From Bacteroidales bacterium (lineage in GTDB: Bacteria; Bacteroidota; Bacteroidia; Bacteroidales; UBA932), in the NCBI GenBank assembly GCA_017651465.1, contig JAGCCX010000084.1, forward strand, positions 1 through 64,000: a stretch of 64,000 nt of DNA. The letters are read 5' to 3'. The position numbers were made by a program, and so were the translations under genes. How positions within the stretch are numbered: the first letter of the stretch is position 1; each line of letters opens with the position of its first letter. Shown here piece by piece: positions 32,580 to 41,792 of the stretch. Below the pieces are notes generated by a model, which saw only the letters and a list, made by a program, of their open reading frames with translations, had not been told where the DNA came from and did not search any database.

Positions 32580-33962
32580 ATGAAGTACGACATCATAGTC
32601 ATAGGAGGCGGAGCTTCGGGTCTTATGGCCGCCTGGTCGGCTGCGTCCACGGCTGCCCGCAAAGGGCTTGACGCCCGTATCTGCTTACTGGAGAAGATGC
32701 CCCGCAGCGGCCGCAAATTGATGATTACCGGCAAAGGGCGGTGTAATTTCACCAACCTCAAAGACTGGGAAGCCTTCGCCGCCCACATACGCAGCGGCGC
32801 CCAGTTCGTGCGTGCGGCGTGGCGCAGTTTTCCACCCCGGAGGGTAATAGACTTTTTCGAGTCTGCCGGAATGCAGACGGTCGTCGAACGCGGAGACAGA
32901 GCTTTTCCCGCATCTTACCGCTCTTCCGATGTGGTGGATACGCTTGTGCGCGAATGCCTCGGGACGGGAGTAAAGATCGAGACCGAAGCTGAAGTCATCT
33001 CCGTCGCACAATCCGAGTCAGGCGGAGGACGCTCATTCAGTATCGAGCTCTCCGACGGCACCGTCCACAAATGTTCCCGCCTCATCATAGCCACCGGAGG
33101 CCTGAGCTATCCCGGTACCGGCTCGACCGGCGACGGACTGCGCTGGGCCGAAAGCCTCTCGCACCGCATCGCACCCACTTTCCCCTCGCTGACTGCCCTT
33201 GTGCCGGAAGGTTATAAAGACGGGGCCCCTGTCGACGCTGTGCTGCCGCACCATATTCCACGCGAGACTCCCCTGTCGGAATTCGGCCATAAACTCTGCG
33301 GAGTATCGCTCAAGAACATCGGAGCCCGCCTTTTGGTACAGGACACCCTGGCAGGTGACGAATTCGGGGACATCGACTTTACCGACGGCGGGATAGAAGG
33401 CCCTGTGGGCTTCCAACTGAGCCGCAAGGCCGTAAAATCGTTGCTCGGAGGCTCGAAGGTAAACCTGGAGCTGGACCTCAAGAGCGGAGTGTCTCTGACC
33501 GAACTCTCCACGCGCATAAAAGAGCTTTGGGACCAGATAGGCCGCGATCCCCGCTCGGCACGGCTCCGCGAAAAAGAGCGCTGCCGCATACTGCTCGGCA
33601 AACTGATCCCGTGGGAACTCATCCCGGCATTCCTGGCCTCACACCCGGAGATCATAACCCTTGAGAGACGCAGCCGTACCGACACCAAAGTATGGGTCAA
33701 CCTGATAAGCATCGCTAAGGCACTCAAGTGCTGGCGGTTCCGGATAACAGGTTTCGTGGGTTGGGAAAGGGCCGTGGTTACCGCAGGCGGCGTGGCCACC
33801 GAAGACCTGGTACCCAAGACTCTTGAGTCGCGTAAAGTCGGCGGCCTGTATTTTTGCGGGGAGACGATAGACATAGACGCCGACACCGGAGGATACAACC
33901 TCCAGCTGGCCTTCTGCACCGGCTATCTTGCAGGACAGAGCGCGGCGGCCTCTATATCTTGA
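32580..33962 (+). CDS. HI0933/YhiN-family flavoprotein (NAD(P)/FAD-dependent oxidoreductase)
   Basis: This 460-residue protein has the FAD dinucleotide motif IIVIGGGASGLMAA at residues 5-18, the family signature KMPRSGRKLMITGKGRCNFTN near 39-59 (two overlapping blocks), LIIATGGLSYPGTGSTGDG, and the C-terminal VTAGGVATEDLVPKT...LYFCGETIDIDADTGGYNLQLAF. Members are widespread; the substrate is not established. A TATATTTG element lies at 32554-32561. The 3' end overlaps the convergent trkA gene by 11 nt. Cytosolic. Confidence 0.92.
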   Translation: MKYDIIVIGGGASGLMAAWSAASTAARKGLDARICLLEKMPRSGRKLMITGKGRCNFTNLKDWEAFAAHIRSGAQFVRAAWRSFPPRRVIDFFESAGMQTVVERGDRAFPASYRSSDVVDTLVRECLGTGVKIETEAEVISVAQSESGGGRSFSIELSDGTVHKCSRLIIATGGLSYPGTGSTGDGLRWAESLSHRIAPTFPSLTALVPEGYKDGAPVDAVLPHHIPRETPLSEFGHKLCGVSLKNIGARLLVQDTLAGDEFGDIDFTDGGIEGPVGFQLSRKAVKSLLGGSKVNLELDLKSGVSLTELSTRIKELWDQIGRDPRSARLREKERCRILLGKLIPWELIPAFLASHPEIITLERRSRTDTKVWVNLISIAKALKCWRFRITGFVGWERAVVTAGGVATEDLVPKTLESRKVGGLYFCGETIDIDADTGGYNLQLAFCTGYLAGQSAAASIS

Positions 33963-35316
33963 AGAATTTGTCTATTTCCTTAATGGTCTGCGGCAAGGCG
34001 AAAATCGCCACCCTGTCATAGTCCTCTATGCGGGTATCGCCCACTGCAATAAAAGAATCGCTTCCCCTCACCACACCGGCTATGATGGCATTGGCGGGGA
34101 AATTAAGGTCTTTGATCGGCTTCTTGGTAATGGCGCTGCCGGGAGCAACGGTGTATTCGATAATCTCGGCGTTGCTGCCGGACATATATTTCACGAAGCG
34201 GGCCTTGCCGGAAAGTGTGAACTTGAAAATCTTGCCGGCGGTGACGAGCTTCTTGTTGATCACGGTATCCACACCCATCTCTTCTGCCAGACGGATGTAC
34301 TCGATGTTCTCCACTTCCGCCACCGTGCGGGGGACGCCGAACTTCTTGGCCACCACGCTGCACAGCACATTGCTCTCGTCGCTCTCGGTAAGGGCGATGA
34401 AGGCATCATAGTCCCTGATTCCTTCTTCATAGAGAAAATCGGAGTTGGAGCCGTCTCCGTTTACAACTATCACCGACTCCGGCAGCTTCTCGGAAAGAGC
34501 TACGCAGCGCTCCTTGCTCTTCTCTATGATCTTTACCGTGCTCATCTGCGTCGAGAGAGCCCTTGCCACCATTTCCGCAATCGGCGACCCTCCCAGGATC
34601 ATCACGCGGGATATGACTTTGTCGGTCTTGCCAAAATACTTGATTATGCTCTTGAGGCCTTCCCGCTTGGAGACGGTAAACACCACGTCGCCGAACTGGA
34701 ACTTGGTATCGAATTTAGGAATGATGGTATTGGCGTCCCGCGATATGGCTATGATGCGGAAAAGGGCCGTCTCTTCAGGGGTCATCATACGGATGAATTC
34801 CTCGAGACGCAGGTCCACCATAGGAGACTCCTCATCGATTTTAAAGACCGAAATCTGCAGCTTCCCGTGAGCGAAATCCATAGTGTCCGACGACGAGACG
34901 TGCTTGAGGGAGGTCACGATTTCATCGGCGGCGCTCTTTTCGGGATAGAACATCAGCTCAATACCCAACTCCTTGAACAGCAAGCGGTTTTCTGCGGCCA
35001 GGTAGTCCTCGTCGTTGATTCGCGCGATGACCCTTTTAGCTCCCATCTGCTTGGCCAGCAGAGCGCCCACAATATTCACTTCCTGAGTGGTGAAAGGGTA
35101 CACGGCTATAAACAAATCGGCCCGTGCCACACCCGCATCACGCAGGGTCTTGATCGAGGACGGATTGCCCAAAACCGTCTCGACATCGGAGTAAGCACCG
35201 ACAGCGGCAAGCCGCCCGGCCTCATTGTCGATAATGGTAACTTCATTGGCCTCGGCCCTGAGCATCTTTGCCAAGTGGGAGCCAATTTCGCCGGCACCTT
35301 CAATGACTATCTTCAT
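33952..35316 (-). CDS. trkA: Trk potassium uptake regulatory subunit TrkA
   Basis: This 454-residue peripheral membrane protein has two RCK_N/RCK_C repeats. The first Rossmann motif is GAGEIGSHLAKML with acidic IIDNE (NAD binding); the second is ILGGSPIAEMVARAL. The C-terminal RCK_C halves carry the ligand-binding region. It gates the TrkH pore; a trkH gene lies at 53926-55374 in this window, about 19 kb away. Its start overlaps the preceding GT2 gene by 17 nt, so it follows the SlyD-like and GT2 genes in one transcript. Confidence 0.95.
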   Translation of the reverse strand: MKIVIEGAGEIGSHLAKMLRAEANEVTIIDNEAGRLAAVGAYSDVETVLGNPSSIKTLRDAGVARADLFIAVYPFTTQEVNIVGALLAKQMGAKRVIARINDEDYLAAENRLLFKELGIELMFYPEKSAADEIVTSLKHVSSSDTMDFAHGKLQISVFKIDEESPMVDLRLEEFIRMMTPEETALFRIIAISRDANTIIPKFDTKFQFGDVVFTVSKREGLKSIIKYFGKTDKVISRVMILGGSPIAEMVARALSTQMSTVKIIEKSKERCVALSEKLPESVIVVNGDGSNSDFLYEEGIRDYDAFIALTESDESNVLCSVVAKKFGVPRTVAEVENIEYIRLAEEMGVDTVINKKLVTAGKIFKFTLSGKARFVKYMSGSNAEIIEYTVAPGSAITKKPIKDLNFPANAIIAGVVRGSDSFIAVGDTRIEDYDRVAIFALPQTIKEIDKFFKI

Positions 35317-36349
35317 AACGCTTTAAGTATTTGAATACTCCGCCTCCTCTAAGAAGGCTCTGCAAGATAATGCAAATTTTCCAATATCCCTTGACCTGGG
35401 CCCTGGCGTTTGAGTCGGCCCCTCCCCTCCGACGAAGGGAACGGTATGCCTTGTGGGCCTTAAAAACCGCCTTGCAGCGCTTCAGGCTGCCGCTAAGCAG
35501 ATAAACCAGCGCCGAAGCGCAATCGAGAATGAACCTTAGGCAAATTATGACTCTCGCCCTTGCCGCCCCCACTGTGGAGGGCAGGTTGTTATCGAGCAGG
35601 AGCAGGTTGTTGCGGTAGTTGAGCTCCAGCTTGAAGGGAGAATCGTTGGACAAGGTTCCTCCTCCCACGTGCCATACCGTGCTTTCAGGGACAACGGCCA
35701 CCGAACAGCCCTGCCGCTGCGCCCGCCAGCAATAATCTATCTCTTCCATATGGGCAAAGAACCTGTCGTCCAGCCCGTCCAGGGAGCGCCACAGCGAAGA
35801 GCGGGTGACCATACAAGCCCCGCTCACCCACATTACATCATTACGGGAGTCCCACTGGCCGTGGTCTTCTTCCAGGCGGGAGAGTACTCTGCCCCGGCAG
35901 AACGGATAACCGAAACAATCGATAAGTCCCCCCGCCGCACCGGCATATTCAAAACGATTGCTGCGCTCAAAACCTCCGTCGCCCGCCGGCAGAAGGGCGT
36001 GCAGCTTGGGGCCGCAGACCCCGCATTCGGGATGAGAGTCCATATAGGCCACCAATGGTTCGAGCCAGCCGGGGCTCACTTCCACATCGGAATTAATGAG
36101 CACATAGTACTCCGCATCAATCAAGGCAAGGGCCCTGTTATATCCCCCGGTAAAACCGAAATTGGCACCTAGTGCAATGGTACGCAGTCCGGGGAACTCA
36201 CTCGCCACCCATTCAAGCGAACCGTCGGATGAGCCGCTGTCGGCCACTATCACCTCGGAGTCGGCCGGGCACGAAGAAACCAAAGCGGGCAGGAAAGCCC
36301 GCAGGTAGCGTTCCGTGTTCCAGTTGAGTATGACGACGGCCGACTTCAT
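35300..36349 (-). CDS. GT2-family glycosyltransferase
   Basis: This 349-residue GT-A protein has AVVILNWNTERYLRAFLPAL, ADSGSSDGSLEWV, LGANFGFTGGYNRAL, the donor site YYVLINSDVEVSPGWL and FFAHMEEIDYCWRAQRQG. A C-terminal hydrophobic stretch (VIICLRFILDCASALVYLLSG) probably lies on the membrane. Similar proteins are widespread single transferases in Bacteroidales; acceptor unknown. It starts 6 nt after the SlyD-like gene and overlaps trkA by 17 nt. Confidence 0.9.
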   Translation of the reverse strand: MKSAVVILNWNTERYLRAFLPALVSSCPADSEVIVADSGSSDGSLEWVASEFPGLRTIALGANFGFTGGYNRALALIDAEYYVLINSDVEVSPGWLEPLVAYMDSHPECGVCGPKLHALLPAGDGGFERSNRFEYAGAAGGLIDCFGYPFCRGRVLSRLEEDHGQWDSRNDVMWVSGACMVTRSSLWRSLDGLDDRFFAHMEEIDYCWRAQRQGCSVAVVPESTVWHVGGGTLSNDSPFKLELNYRNNLLLLDNNLPSTVGAARARVIICLRFILDCASALVYLLSGSLKRCKAVFKAHKAYRSLRRRGGADSNARAQVKGYWKICIILQSLLRGGGVFKYLKRYEDSH

Positions 36350-36355
36350 TGACCT

Positions 36356-36949
36356 TTACTGCTTGCAGTCGCAGCCTTCTTTGCACTCTCCCTCGCCGCA
36401 GCAGCCTTCACCGTCTTTGTGGCACTCTCCGTTGCCGTGGCAGTGCCCGCAGCCGCCCTCGGGAGGAAGATACTCTCCGTGAAGCCCCTCGCGCAGTTCC
36501 TTGTCGGTGGCCTCGCGTACGCTCTCCACCTTGCCGGTAAAATGCAAGGTCTTGCCGGCCATAGGATGGTTGAAATCCATCGACACGCTCTTTGCGTCAA
36601 CTGCGGCAACGGTACCGCTCACCACCTGCCCCTCGGAATTGAGCATAGGCAGGGTGCGGCCCACGACCAGCAGTTCCTCGTGTACTTTGCCGTCGATCTG
36701 GAAGGCCTCGATGGGCAGGACCACAAGATATTTGGGATTGTAAACGCCGTAGCCCTCTTCGGGAGTAAGGGTGAACTCGAACGGGTCTCCAGCCACCTTT
36801 CCGTCAAGGGCGGCTTCGAACTTCGGAAGGAGCATTCCCGTACCGTGGATGTACTCCAGGGGGGCTTCGGACGAGGCCTTGTCGGCTATTTTACCCTCAA
36901 CTTCCAACTCATAGCTCACGGCTATCACTTTGTCTTTTTGAATTTTCAT
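36356..36949 (-). CDS. SlyD-like FKBP-type peptidyl-prolyl isomerase with metal-binding tail
   Basis: This 197-residue protein has an FKBP domain with the SlyD insert-in-flap domain (YIHGTGMLLPKFEAALDGK, LTPEEGYGVYNPK, DFNHPMAGKTLHF) and a Cys/His-rich C-terminus holding eight Cys and several His in about 33 residues. SlyD proteins isomerise proline bonds, act as chaperones, and bind Ni or Zn through this tail. The start at 36949 (MKIQKDKVIAVSYEL) is the family start; the extension to 36982 is not. A TAACTTTG element lies at 36970-36977. The next gene (GT2) begins 6 nt downstream. Confidence 0.92.
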   Translation of the reverse strand: MKIQKDKVIAVSYELEVEGKIADKASSEAPLEYIHGTGMLLPKFEAALDGKVAGDPFEFTLTPEEGYGVYNPKYLVVLPIEAFQIDGKVHEELLVVGRTLPMLNSEGQVVSGTVAAVDAKSVSMDFNHPMAGKTLHFTGKVESVREATDKELREGLHGEYLPPEGGCGHCHGNGECHKDGEGCCGEGECKEGCDCKQ

Positions 36950-36989
36950 TTTTTTGATTCTTAAAAGTGCAAAGTTAATCATTTTTCAG

Positions 36990-36997
36990 TATATTTG
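36990..36997 (+). promoter_or_regulatory. -7 element TATATTTG, 8 nt from the DUF1846 start
   Basis: This matches TAnnTTTG. The family start codon at 37006 follows after 8 nt, so the transcript should be leaderless or nearly so. Confidence 0.5.
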
Positions 36998-37005
36998 TAG
37001 TCCGT

Positions 37006-38481
37006 ATGAAATACGGATTCGACAGCGAGAAATATCTCAAAATTCAATCGGAACACATCAAAGAGCGAATCGCCCGTTTCGGCGACAAGCTCTACCTTGA
37101 GTTCGGAGGCAAACTATTCGACGACAATCACGCGAGCCGCGTTCTTCCCGGCTTCCACCCCGACAACAAACTGCGTATGCTTATGCAGCTCTCTTCCGAG
37201 GCGGAAATAGTTATTGTCATAAGTGCAACAGACATCGAAAAGAACAAAGTCCGCAGCGACCTGGGCATAACCTACGACGTGGACGTACTGCGCCTACGCG
37301 AGGAGTTCGAAAAACGCGGCTTTCTGGTCAATTCGGTGGTAATCACCCACTACAACGGCCAGGCCAGCGCCGACGCATACCGCACCCGCCTGGAGCGTAT
37401 AGGCATAAAGGTTTATTACCACCACACCATCGAGGGATATCCCAACAATGTGGCGCTCATCGATTCCGACGAGGGCTTCGGACGCAACGACTATGTGCGC
37501 ACCACCAGGCCTCTGGTGGTTGTCACAGCACCCGGTCCCGGCAGCGGCAAGATGGCCGTATGCCTGAGCCAGCTGTACCAGGAGCACAAGAGGGGCATCA
37601 AAGCCGGCTACGCCAAATTCGAGACCTTCCCGGTGTGGAACCTCCCTCTCAAGCACCCCGTGAACCTTGCATACGAGGCCGCCACCGCCGACCTGAACGA
37701 CGTCAATATGATCGACCCGTTCCATCTGGAGGCCTACGGCAAGACCGCTGTCAACTACAACCGCGACATCGAAATATTCCCCGTCCTTAACGCCCTGTTC
37801 GAGGGCATCTACGGCGAGAATCCATACAAATCGCCCACCGATATGGGGGTCAATATGCTCGGCTTCTGCATAAGCGACGAGCAGGTTTGCAGCGACGCCT
37901 CGCGCGACGAGATAGTGCGCCGCTACTACGAGGCCCTGCGCAAGCTGGCCGAGGGCAACGGCACCGAGGGCGAAGTGAACAAGACCGCCCTGCTTATGCG
38001 GCAGGCCGGCATCACGACCGCCTGGCGCAAGACCACCGTGGCGGCATACGAACGGAAACTGGAAACGGGCGTGGCTTCGGCCGCAATCGAACTCCAGGAC
38101 GGCACTATCATTACCGCCAAGACTTCCCCGCTGCTGGGGCCCAGCGCCGCCCTGATCCTCAATGCGGCAAAATACCTTGCCGGCATCGACCACAGCATCC
38201 AACTCATCCCTCAGGAAATGATAGAGCCTATTTCCCGCACCAAAGTATCATTCCTGCACGGGCATAACCCCCGTCTCCACACCGACGAGGTGCTTGTGGC
38301 CCTGTCGCTTCTGAGCAAGAGTGACGACAACTGCCGCCGCGCGCTTGAGACCCTTCCCCTCTTTGAAGGATGCCAAGTCCACTCCACTGTATTGCTCAGT
38401 GAAGTGGACCGCAAAACTTTCAAGAAACTCGGGGTAGGCTTGACCTGCGACCCGGTCAAGAAGAACACCAATACAGTTTAA
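37006..38481 (+). CDS. DUF1846 family protein
   Basis: This 491-residue cytosolic protein matches DUF1846 along its whole length: MKYGFDSEKYLKIQSEHI at the start, KLYLEFGGKLFDDNHASRVLPGF, TAPGPGSGKMAVCLSQLY (a P-loop-like GPGSGKMA), and TSPLLGPSAALILNA..KYLAGI near the end. Solved structures exist for the family but I know of no settled function; the GPGSGK segment suggests nucleotide or phosphate binding. The start agrees with the family. The 3' end overlaps the convergent transporter gene by 4 nt. Confidence 0.9.
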   Translation: MKYGFDSEKYLKIQSEHIKERIARFGDKLYLEFGGKLFDDNHASRVLPGFHPDNKLRMLMQLSSEAEIVIVISATDIEKNKVRSDLGITYDVDVLRLREEFEKRGFLVNSVVITHYNGQASADAYRTRLERIGIKVYYHHTIEGYPNNVALIDSDEGFGRNDYVRTTRPLVVVTAPGPGSGKMAVCLSQLYQEHKRGIKAGYAKFETFPVWNLPLKHPVNLAYEAATADLNDVNMIDPFHLEAYGKTAVNYNRDIEIFPVLNALFEGIYGENPYKSPTDMGVNMLGFCISDEQVCSDASRDEIVRRYYEALRKLAEGNGTEGEVNKTALLMRQAGITTAWRKTTVAAYERKLETGVASAAIELQDGTIITAKTSPLLGPSAALILNAAKYLAGIDHSIQLIPQEMIEPISRTKVSFLHGHNPRLHTDEVLVALSLLSKSDDNCRRALETLPLFEGCQVHSTVLLSEVDRKTFKKLGVGLTCDPVKKNTNTV

Positions 38482-39875
38482 GCCTGCTTGGAGAGCTTCT
38501 TTTCGCTTGGGATGAGCAGGGCGCAAAGGCCAACTCCCACAAGGGAACCTATGGCCACAGACAGCATCGCAGTATCCCAGGAACTGCCGTTGGCTATACC
38601 GCCCACGACTATCTTGGAGCACACCGCGTCACCCATCAGATAACCGAACAGGCCTACGAATCCTGCGGCAGTTCCAGCAGCGTTCTTGGGCACCAGGTTC
38701 AGCGCCTGTACGCCGGTGAGGGCCACGGGGCCGTAAATAAAGAAACCTATCATACAAAGCGCCACGTACACCAGCACCTTCTGAGCCGAGAGGCCTACGT
38801 GTATTATCTCGGCACCTACCATCCAGTATAGCAGGACGCCGATGGCGCAAAGGAACATACAGATAACGTTCATCGGAGCGCAGCGCCCCTTGAAGATCTT
38901 GGAGGTTGCCCAGCCGCAGGCTATGGTTCCCACGGCACCCACGATGTTGTGTACCGAGAAGGCAATCTTGCTCTCGGCTGCCGTCATTATCCCCTTGGTC
39001 TGCAGGTATGTAGGAGCCCAGTCTCCGATACCGTAGCGCACCATATACACCGCCACGTTGGAAATGGCCACGATCCAGAGGAGCTTGTTCTTGAGCACAT
39101 AATCCACAAAGAGGGTCTTGAACGGGAGCTTCTCGCCGGCTGCGCCTTTGGACTTGACTCCGCTATGGTCGTTACGCCAGTCGGCCACGGCGGGAAGTCC
39201 GCACGACTCGGGCGTATCACGAATGGCCCACCAGCAGAACAGGGCTATGACTATGGCAACGATTGCCGGGAAAACGAAATTGCCCCTCCAGGTCTGCGCT
39301 ATGCCCAGGTCGGCCGCCAGCGCCACTCCCGCAATGGCAAGGAAGCCCAGGGAGAAACTGCCGATGGTGTGCGAGACATTCCAGACGCTCATCTTGAAAC
39401 TTCGTTCATTCTGGCTGAACCAATGAGCCATAATACGGCCGCAGGGAGGCCAGCCGAAGCCGCTGAGCCAACCTACTATAAGCATCAGCACGAAAATGAT
39501 GACGGTATTCACCGCCGTGTTGGGGCCGAACGGAATGATACCCACAGCCATCATCGTAAGGGCCGAGAGGATGAGGCCGACGCAGAGGAACTTACGGGCG
39601 TCGGAGCGGTCCGACACGCTTCCCATCACGAACTTGCTGAAGGCATACGCTATTGACACGGCAGACATAGCAAGACCCACCTTACCGGCGTCCAGAATGC
39701 CGTCGTTGATCATATCGGGAGCCGCCAGCGAAAGGTTTTTACGAACGAGGTAATATGCAGCATAGCCCAGGAACGCTCCAAGGAATACCTTGAGCCTCAT
39801 TGCTTTATACTCCTTATCTACTTTTTCAGCCGGGATTTGCGCCTTCGGCTTGGGCGGATCAAGAAAACGAGCCAT
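38478..39875 (-). CDS. GlpT/UhpT-like organophosphate:phosphate antiporter (MFS)
   Basis: This 465-residue MFS protein has about 12 membrane segments and the organophosphate antiporter signature FGWPPCGRIMAHWFSQNERSFKMSVWNVSHTIG (two blocks, near residues 140-172). The AAYYLVRKNLSLAAP segment carries the conserved Arg of the first half; the second Arg lies in VYMVRYGIGDWAPTY. It probably takes up glycerol-3-phosphate or a hexose phosphate in exchange for phosphate. It is monocistronic as far as visible, with a TATATTTA element at 39901-39908. Confidence 0.9.
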   Translation of the reverse strand: MARFLDPPKPKAQIPAEKVDKEYKAMRLKVFLGAFLGYAAYYLVRKNLSLAAPDMINDGILDAGKVGLAMSAVSIAYAFSKFVMGSVSDRSDARKFLCVGLILSALTMMAVGIIPFGPNTAVNTVIIFVLMLIVGWLSGFGWPPCGRIMAHWFSQNERSFKMSVWNVSHTIGSFSLGFLAIAGVALAADLGIAQTWRGNFVFPAIVAIVIALFCWWAIRDTPESCGLPAVADWRNDHSGVKSKGAAGEKLPFKTLFVDYVLKNKLLWIVAISNVAVYMVRYGIGDWAPTYLQTKGIMTAAESKIAFSVHNIVGAVGTIACGWATSKIFKGRCAPMNVICMFLCAIGVLLYWMVGAEIIHVGLSAQKVLVYVALCMIGFFIYGPVALTGVQALNLVPKNAAGTAAGFVGLFGYLMGDAVCSKIVVGGIANGSSWDTAMLSVAIGSLVGVGLCALLIPSEKKLSKQA

Positions 39876-39980
39876 CTGGTATCAGTTTAGAATTATCGTG
39901 TAAATATAGTCATTAGTTTCAAATATGACATTGTGTCAGTGGCAAAATAATTGATACCTTTACTGCAAAAACCTATAGAA

Positions 39981-40508
39981 ATGGAAGAGAAAGATGTAAA
40001 AGAAGCCCCTGTAGAGCAGACCGAGAAAGCAAGCAAGAAGAAAAAGGAGAACCCTCTCCAGAAAAAGATAGAAGAGCTCGATGACAAATTGTCCCGGGAG
40101 CACGACTCGTATGTGCGCCTGTATGCCGAGTTCGAAACATACCGCCGCCGCAGCGCGGAAGAGAAGCTGGCCCTGGTAAGTTCGGCCGCAGCCGACACCA
40201 TCAAGGGCCTGCTGCCCGTACTGGACGACTGCGAGCGCGCCCTCAAGATTCTTGAGAACTCCTCTGACGACGCCGCCCGCGAAGGCACATCATTGATATA
40301 CACCAAGTTGATGGAGTACCTCAAGAGCCGCGGGCTCAGCCCCATCGAAGCTATGGGACAAAAGTTCGATACCGACTTCCACGAGGCAGTGACCCAGTTC
40401 CCCGCCCCGTCGGAGGACTTGAAAGGTATGGTGATCGACGTGGTCCAGACAGGCTACCTGCTGAACGGCAAAATTCTCAGGTACGCCAAAGTTGTAGTTG
40501 GAGCATAA
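39981..40508 (+). CDS. grpE: Nucleotide exchange factor GrpE
   Basis: This 175-residue GrpE starts at 39981 (MEEKDVKEAPVEQ); an extension to 39951 lacks family support. A charged, disordered N-terminus and a coiled coil (KKIEELDDKLSREHDSYVRLYAEFETYRRR) precede the C-terminal beta domain (FDTDFHEAVTQFPAPSEDLKGMVIDVVQTGYLLNGKILRYAKVVV). It releases ADP from DnaK. dnaJ begins 4 nt later. A TACCTTTA element at 39955-39962 with TTG upstream may be the promoter. No dnaK gene is in the window. Confidence 0.96.
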   Translation: MEEKDVKEAPVEQTEKASKKKKENPLQKKIEELDDKLSREHDSYVRLYAEFETYRRRSAEEKLALVSSAAADTIKGLLPVLDDCERALKILENSSDDAAREGTSLIYTKLMEYLKSRGLSPIEAMGQKFDTDFHEAVTQFPAPSEDLKGMVIDVVQTGYLLNGKILRYAKVVVGA

Positions 40509-40512
40509 CAAA

Positions 40513-41688
40513 ATGGCAGACAAAAGAGATTACTACGAGGTATTGGGGCTCGACAAGAGCGCCTCTGCCGATGACATAAAGGCAGCCTACCGCAAGGCCG
40601 CCCTCAAATGGCATCCCGACCGCTGGGTAAGCGGCACCGACGCCGAAAAGAAGACCGCCGAAGAGAAGTTCAAGGAGGCCTCCGAGGCATACTCGGTGCT
40701 CAGCGACCCCGACAAGAAGGCCAAGTACGACCAGTTCGGCTTTGCCGGCGTGGACGGAGCCGGAGCGCAGGATTGGAGCCAGGGCTTCGGCAGCCTGAAC
40801 GACATCCTGAACAATCTGTTCGGTGGTGCGTTCGGCAGCGCGTTCGGAGGCTTCGGCGGTTTCGGAGGCTTCGGCGGCGGACAGAGCGGCACCCGCACAA
40901 TGCGCGGACGCGACATCCGCACCAGGGTGCGCCTCACGCTGGAAGAAATAGCCAAGGGTTGCACCAAAGAGGTGTCCATCGAGCGCAACCGCCCCTGCCC
41001 TGAATGCGGCGGGCGCGGCACCAAGAACAGCAGCGACGTCAAGACCTGCCCCACCTGCCACGGAAGCGGTCAGGTGCAGAATGTGGTCAACTCCCTGTTC
41101 GGACGTACAATGACTTATACCACCTGCCCCCAGTGCAACGGCGAGGGCAAGGTAGTCACCAACCCCTGCTCTCACTGCAAAGGCACGGGCCTGGAGCGCA
41201 GGCGCGAGACGGTGCAGGTAAAGGTCCCGGCCGGAGTGGAAGACGGAATGCAGCTCACTCTGCGCGGAGAGGGGCACGCCGCCGCACGCGGAGGCGTGAA
41301 CGGCGACCTGCTGGTTATCATCGAAGAGCAGCCGCATCCCCAGCTTAAGCGTCAGGGAGCCGACCTGTTCTACACCCGTGTAATAAGCGTTCCCGAGGCT
41401 ATGCTTGGCACCGAAATACAAATCCCCACCCTCGACGGAGCCCAGAAACTCAAGATAGACTCCGGCACCCAGTCAGGCACCGTACTGCGGCTGCGCGGCA
41501 AGGGAATGCCGGAAGTAAACGGTTACGGCAAAGGCGATTTGTACATAAAAATACTGGTATGGATTCCCCGCAAGCTCAGCCGCAGCGAGAAAGAATCCAT
41601 TGAGGCTATGCGCAGCAGCAACAGCTTCAAACCCGATCCTAACAGGGACGACCGCGAATTATTTGAAAAAGAGAGCAAATATTTCTGA
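40513..41688 (+). CDS. dnaJ: Chaperone DnaJ
   Basis: This 391-residue type I J-protein has the J domain with HPD at residues 34-36, a long Gly/Phe-rich region (about 105-130), four zinc-finger repeats (CPECGGRG, CPTCHGSG, CPQCNGEG, CSHCKGTG), and the C-terminal substrate-binding domains. It stimulates DnaK ATPase and holds unfolded clients. The ATG at 40513 is the family start; an extension to 40498 overlaps grpE. It is co-transcribed with grpE, 4 nt apart. Confidence 0.97.
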   Translation: MADKRDYYEVLGLDKSASADDIKAAYRKAALKWHPDRWVSGTDAEKKTAEEKFKEASEAYSVLSDPDKKAKYDQFGFAGVDGAGAQDWSQGFGSLNDILNNLFGGAFGSAFGGFGGFGGFGGGQSGTRTMRGRDIRTRVRLTLEEIAKGCTKEVSIERNRPCPECGGRGTKNSSDVKTCPTCHGSGQVQNVVNSLFGRTMTYTTCPQCNGEGKVVTNPCSHCKGTGLERRRETVQVKVPAGVEDGMQLTLRGEGHAAARGGVNGDLLVIIEEQPHPQLKRQGADLFYTRVISVPEAMLGTEIQIPTLDGAQKLKIDSGTQSGTVLRLRGKGMPEVNGYGKGDLYIKILVWIPRKLSRSEKESIEAMRSSNSFKPDPNRDDRELFEKESKYF

Positions 41689-41694
41689 AAATAA

Positions 41695-41725
41695 TTTGCG
41701 AACTTAAAAATAATTTTTACCTTTG
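41695..41725 (+). promoter_or_regulatory. Promoter of rplS
   Basis: TTTG (41695-41698), a 19 nt spacer and TACCTTTG (41718-41725) match the Bacteroidota promoter consensus exactly in spacing. It begins 7 nt after the dnaJ stop and serves rplS and tRNA-Arg. Confidence 0.8.
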
Positions 41726-41731
41726 CAGTCC

Positions 41732-41792
41732 CATTGAAGCAGCCTCTCGTTGAACGGTTCAGTGACGCTGCGCCTTAAATTGAAATATTGTT
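41732..41792 (+). other. rplS 5' leader, possible structured element
   Basis: About 60 nt lie between the predicted transcription start and rplS. GCAGC (near 41739) can pair with GCTGC (near 41768), with TGAAC/GTTCA pairing inside. Structured L19 leaders that bind the protein product are known in other bacteria; whether this is one is uncertain. Confidence 0.3.
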
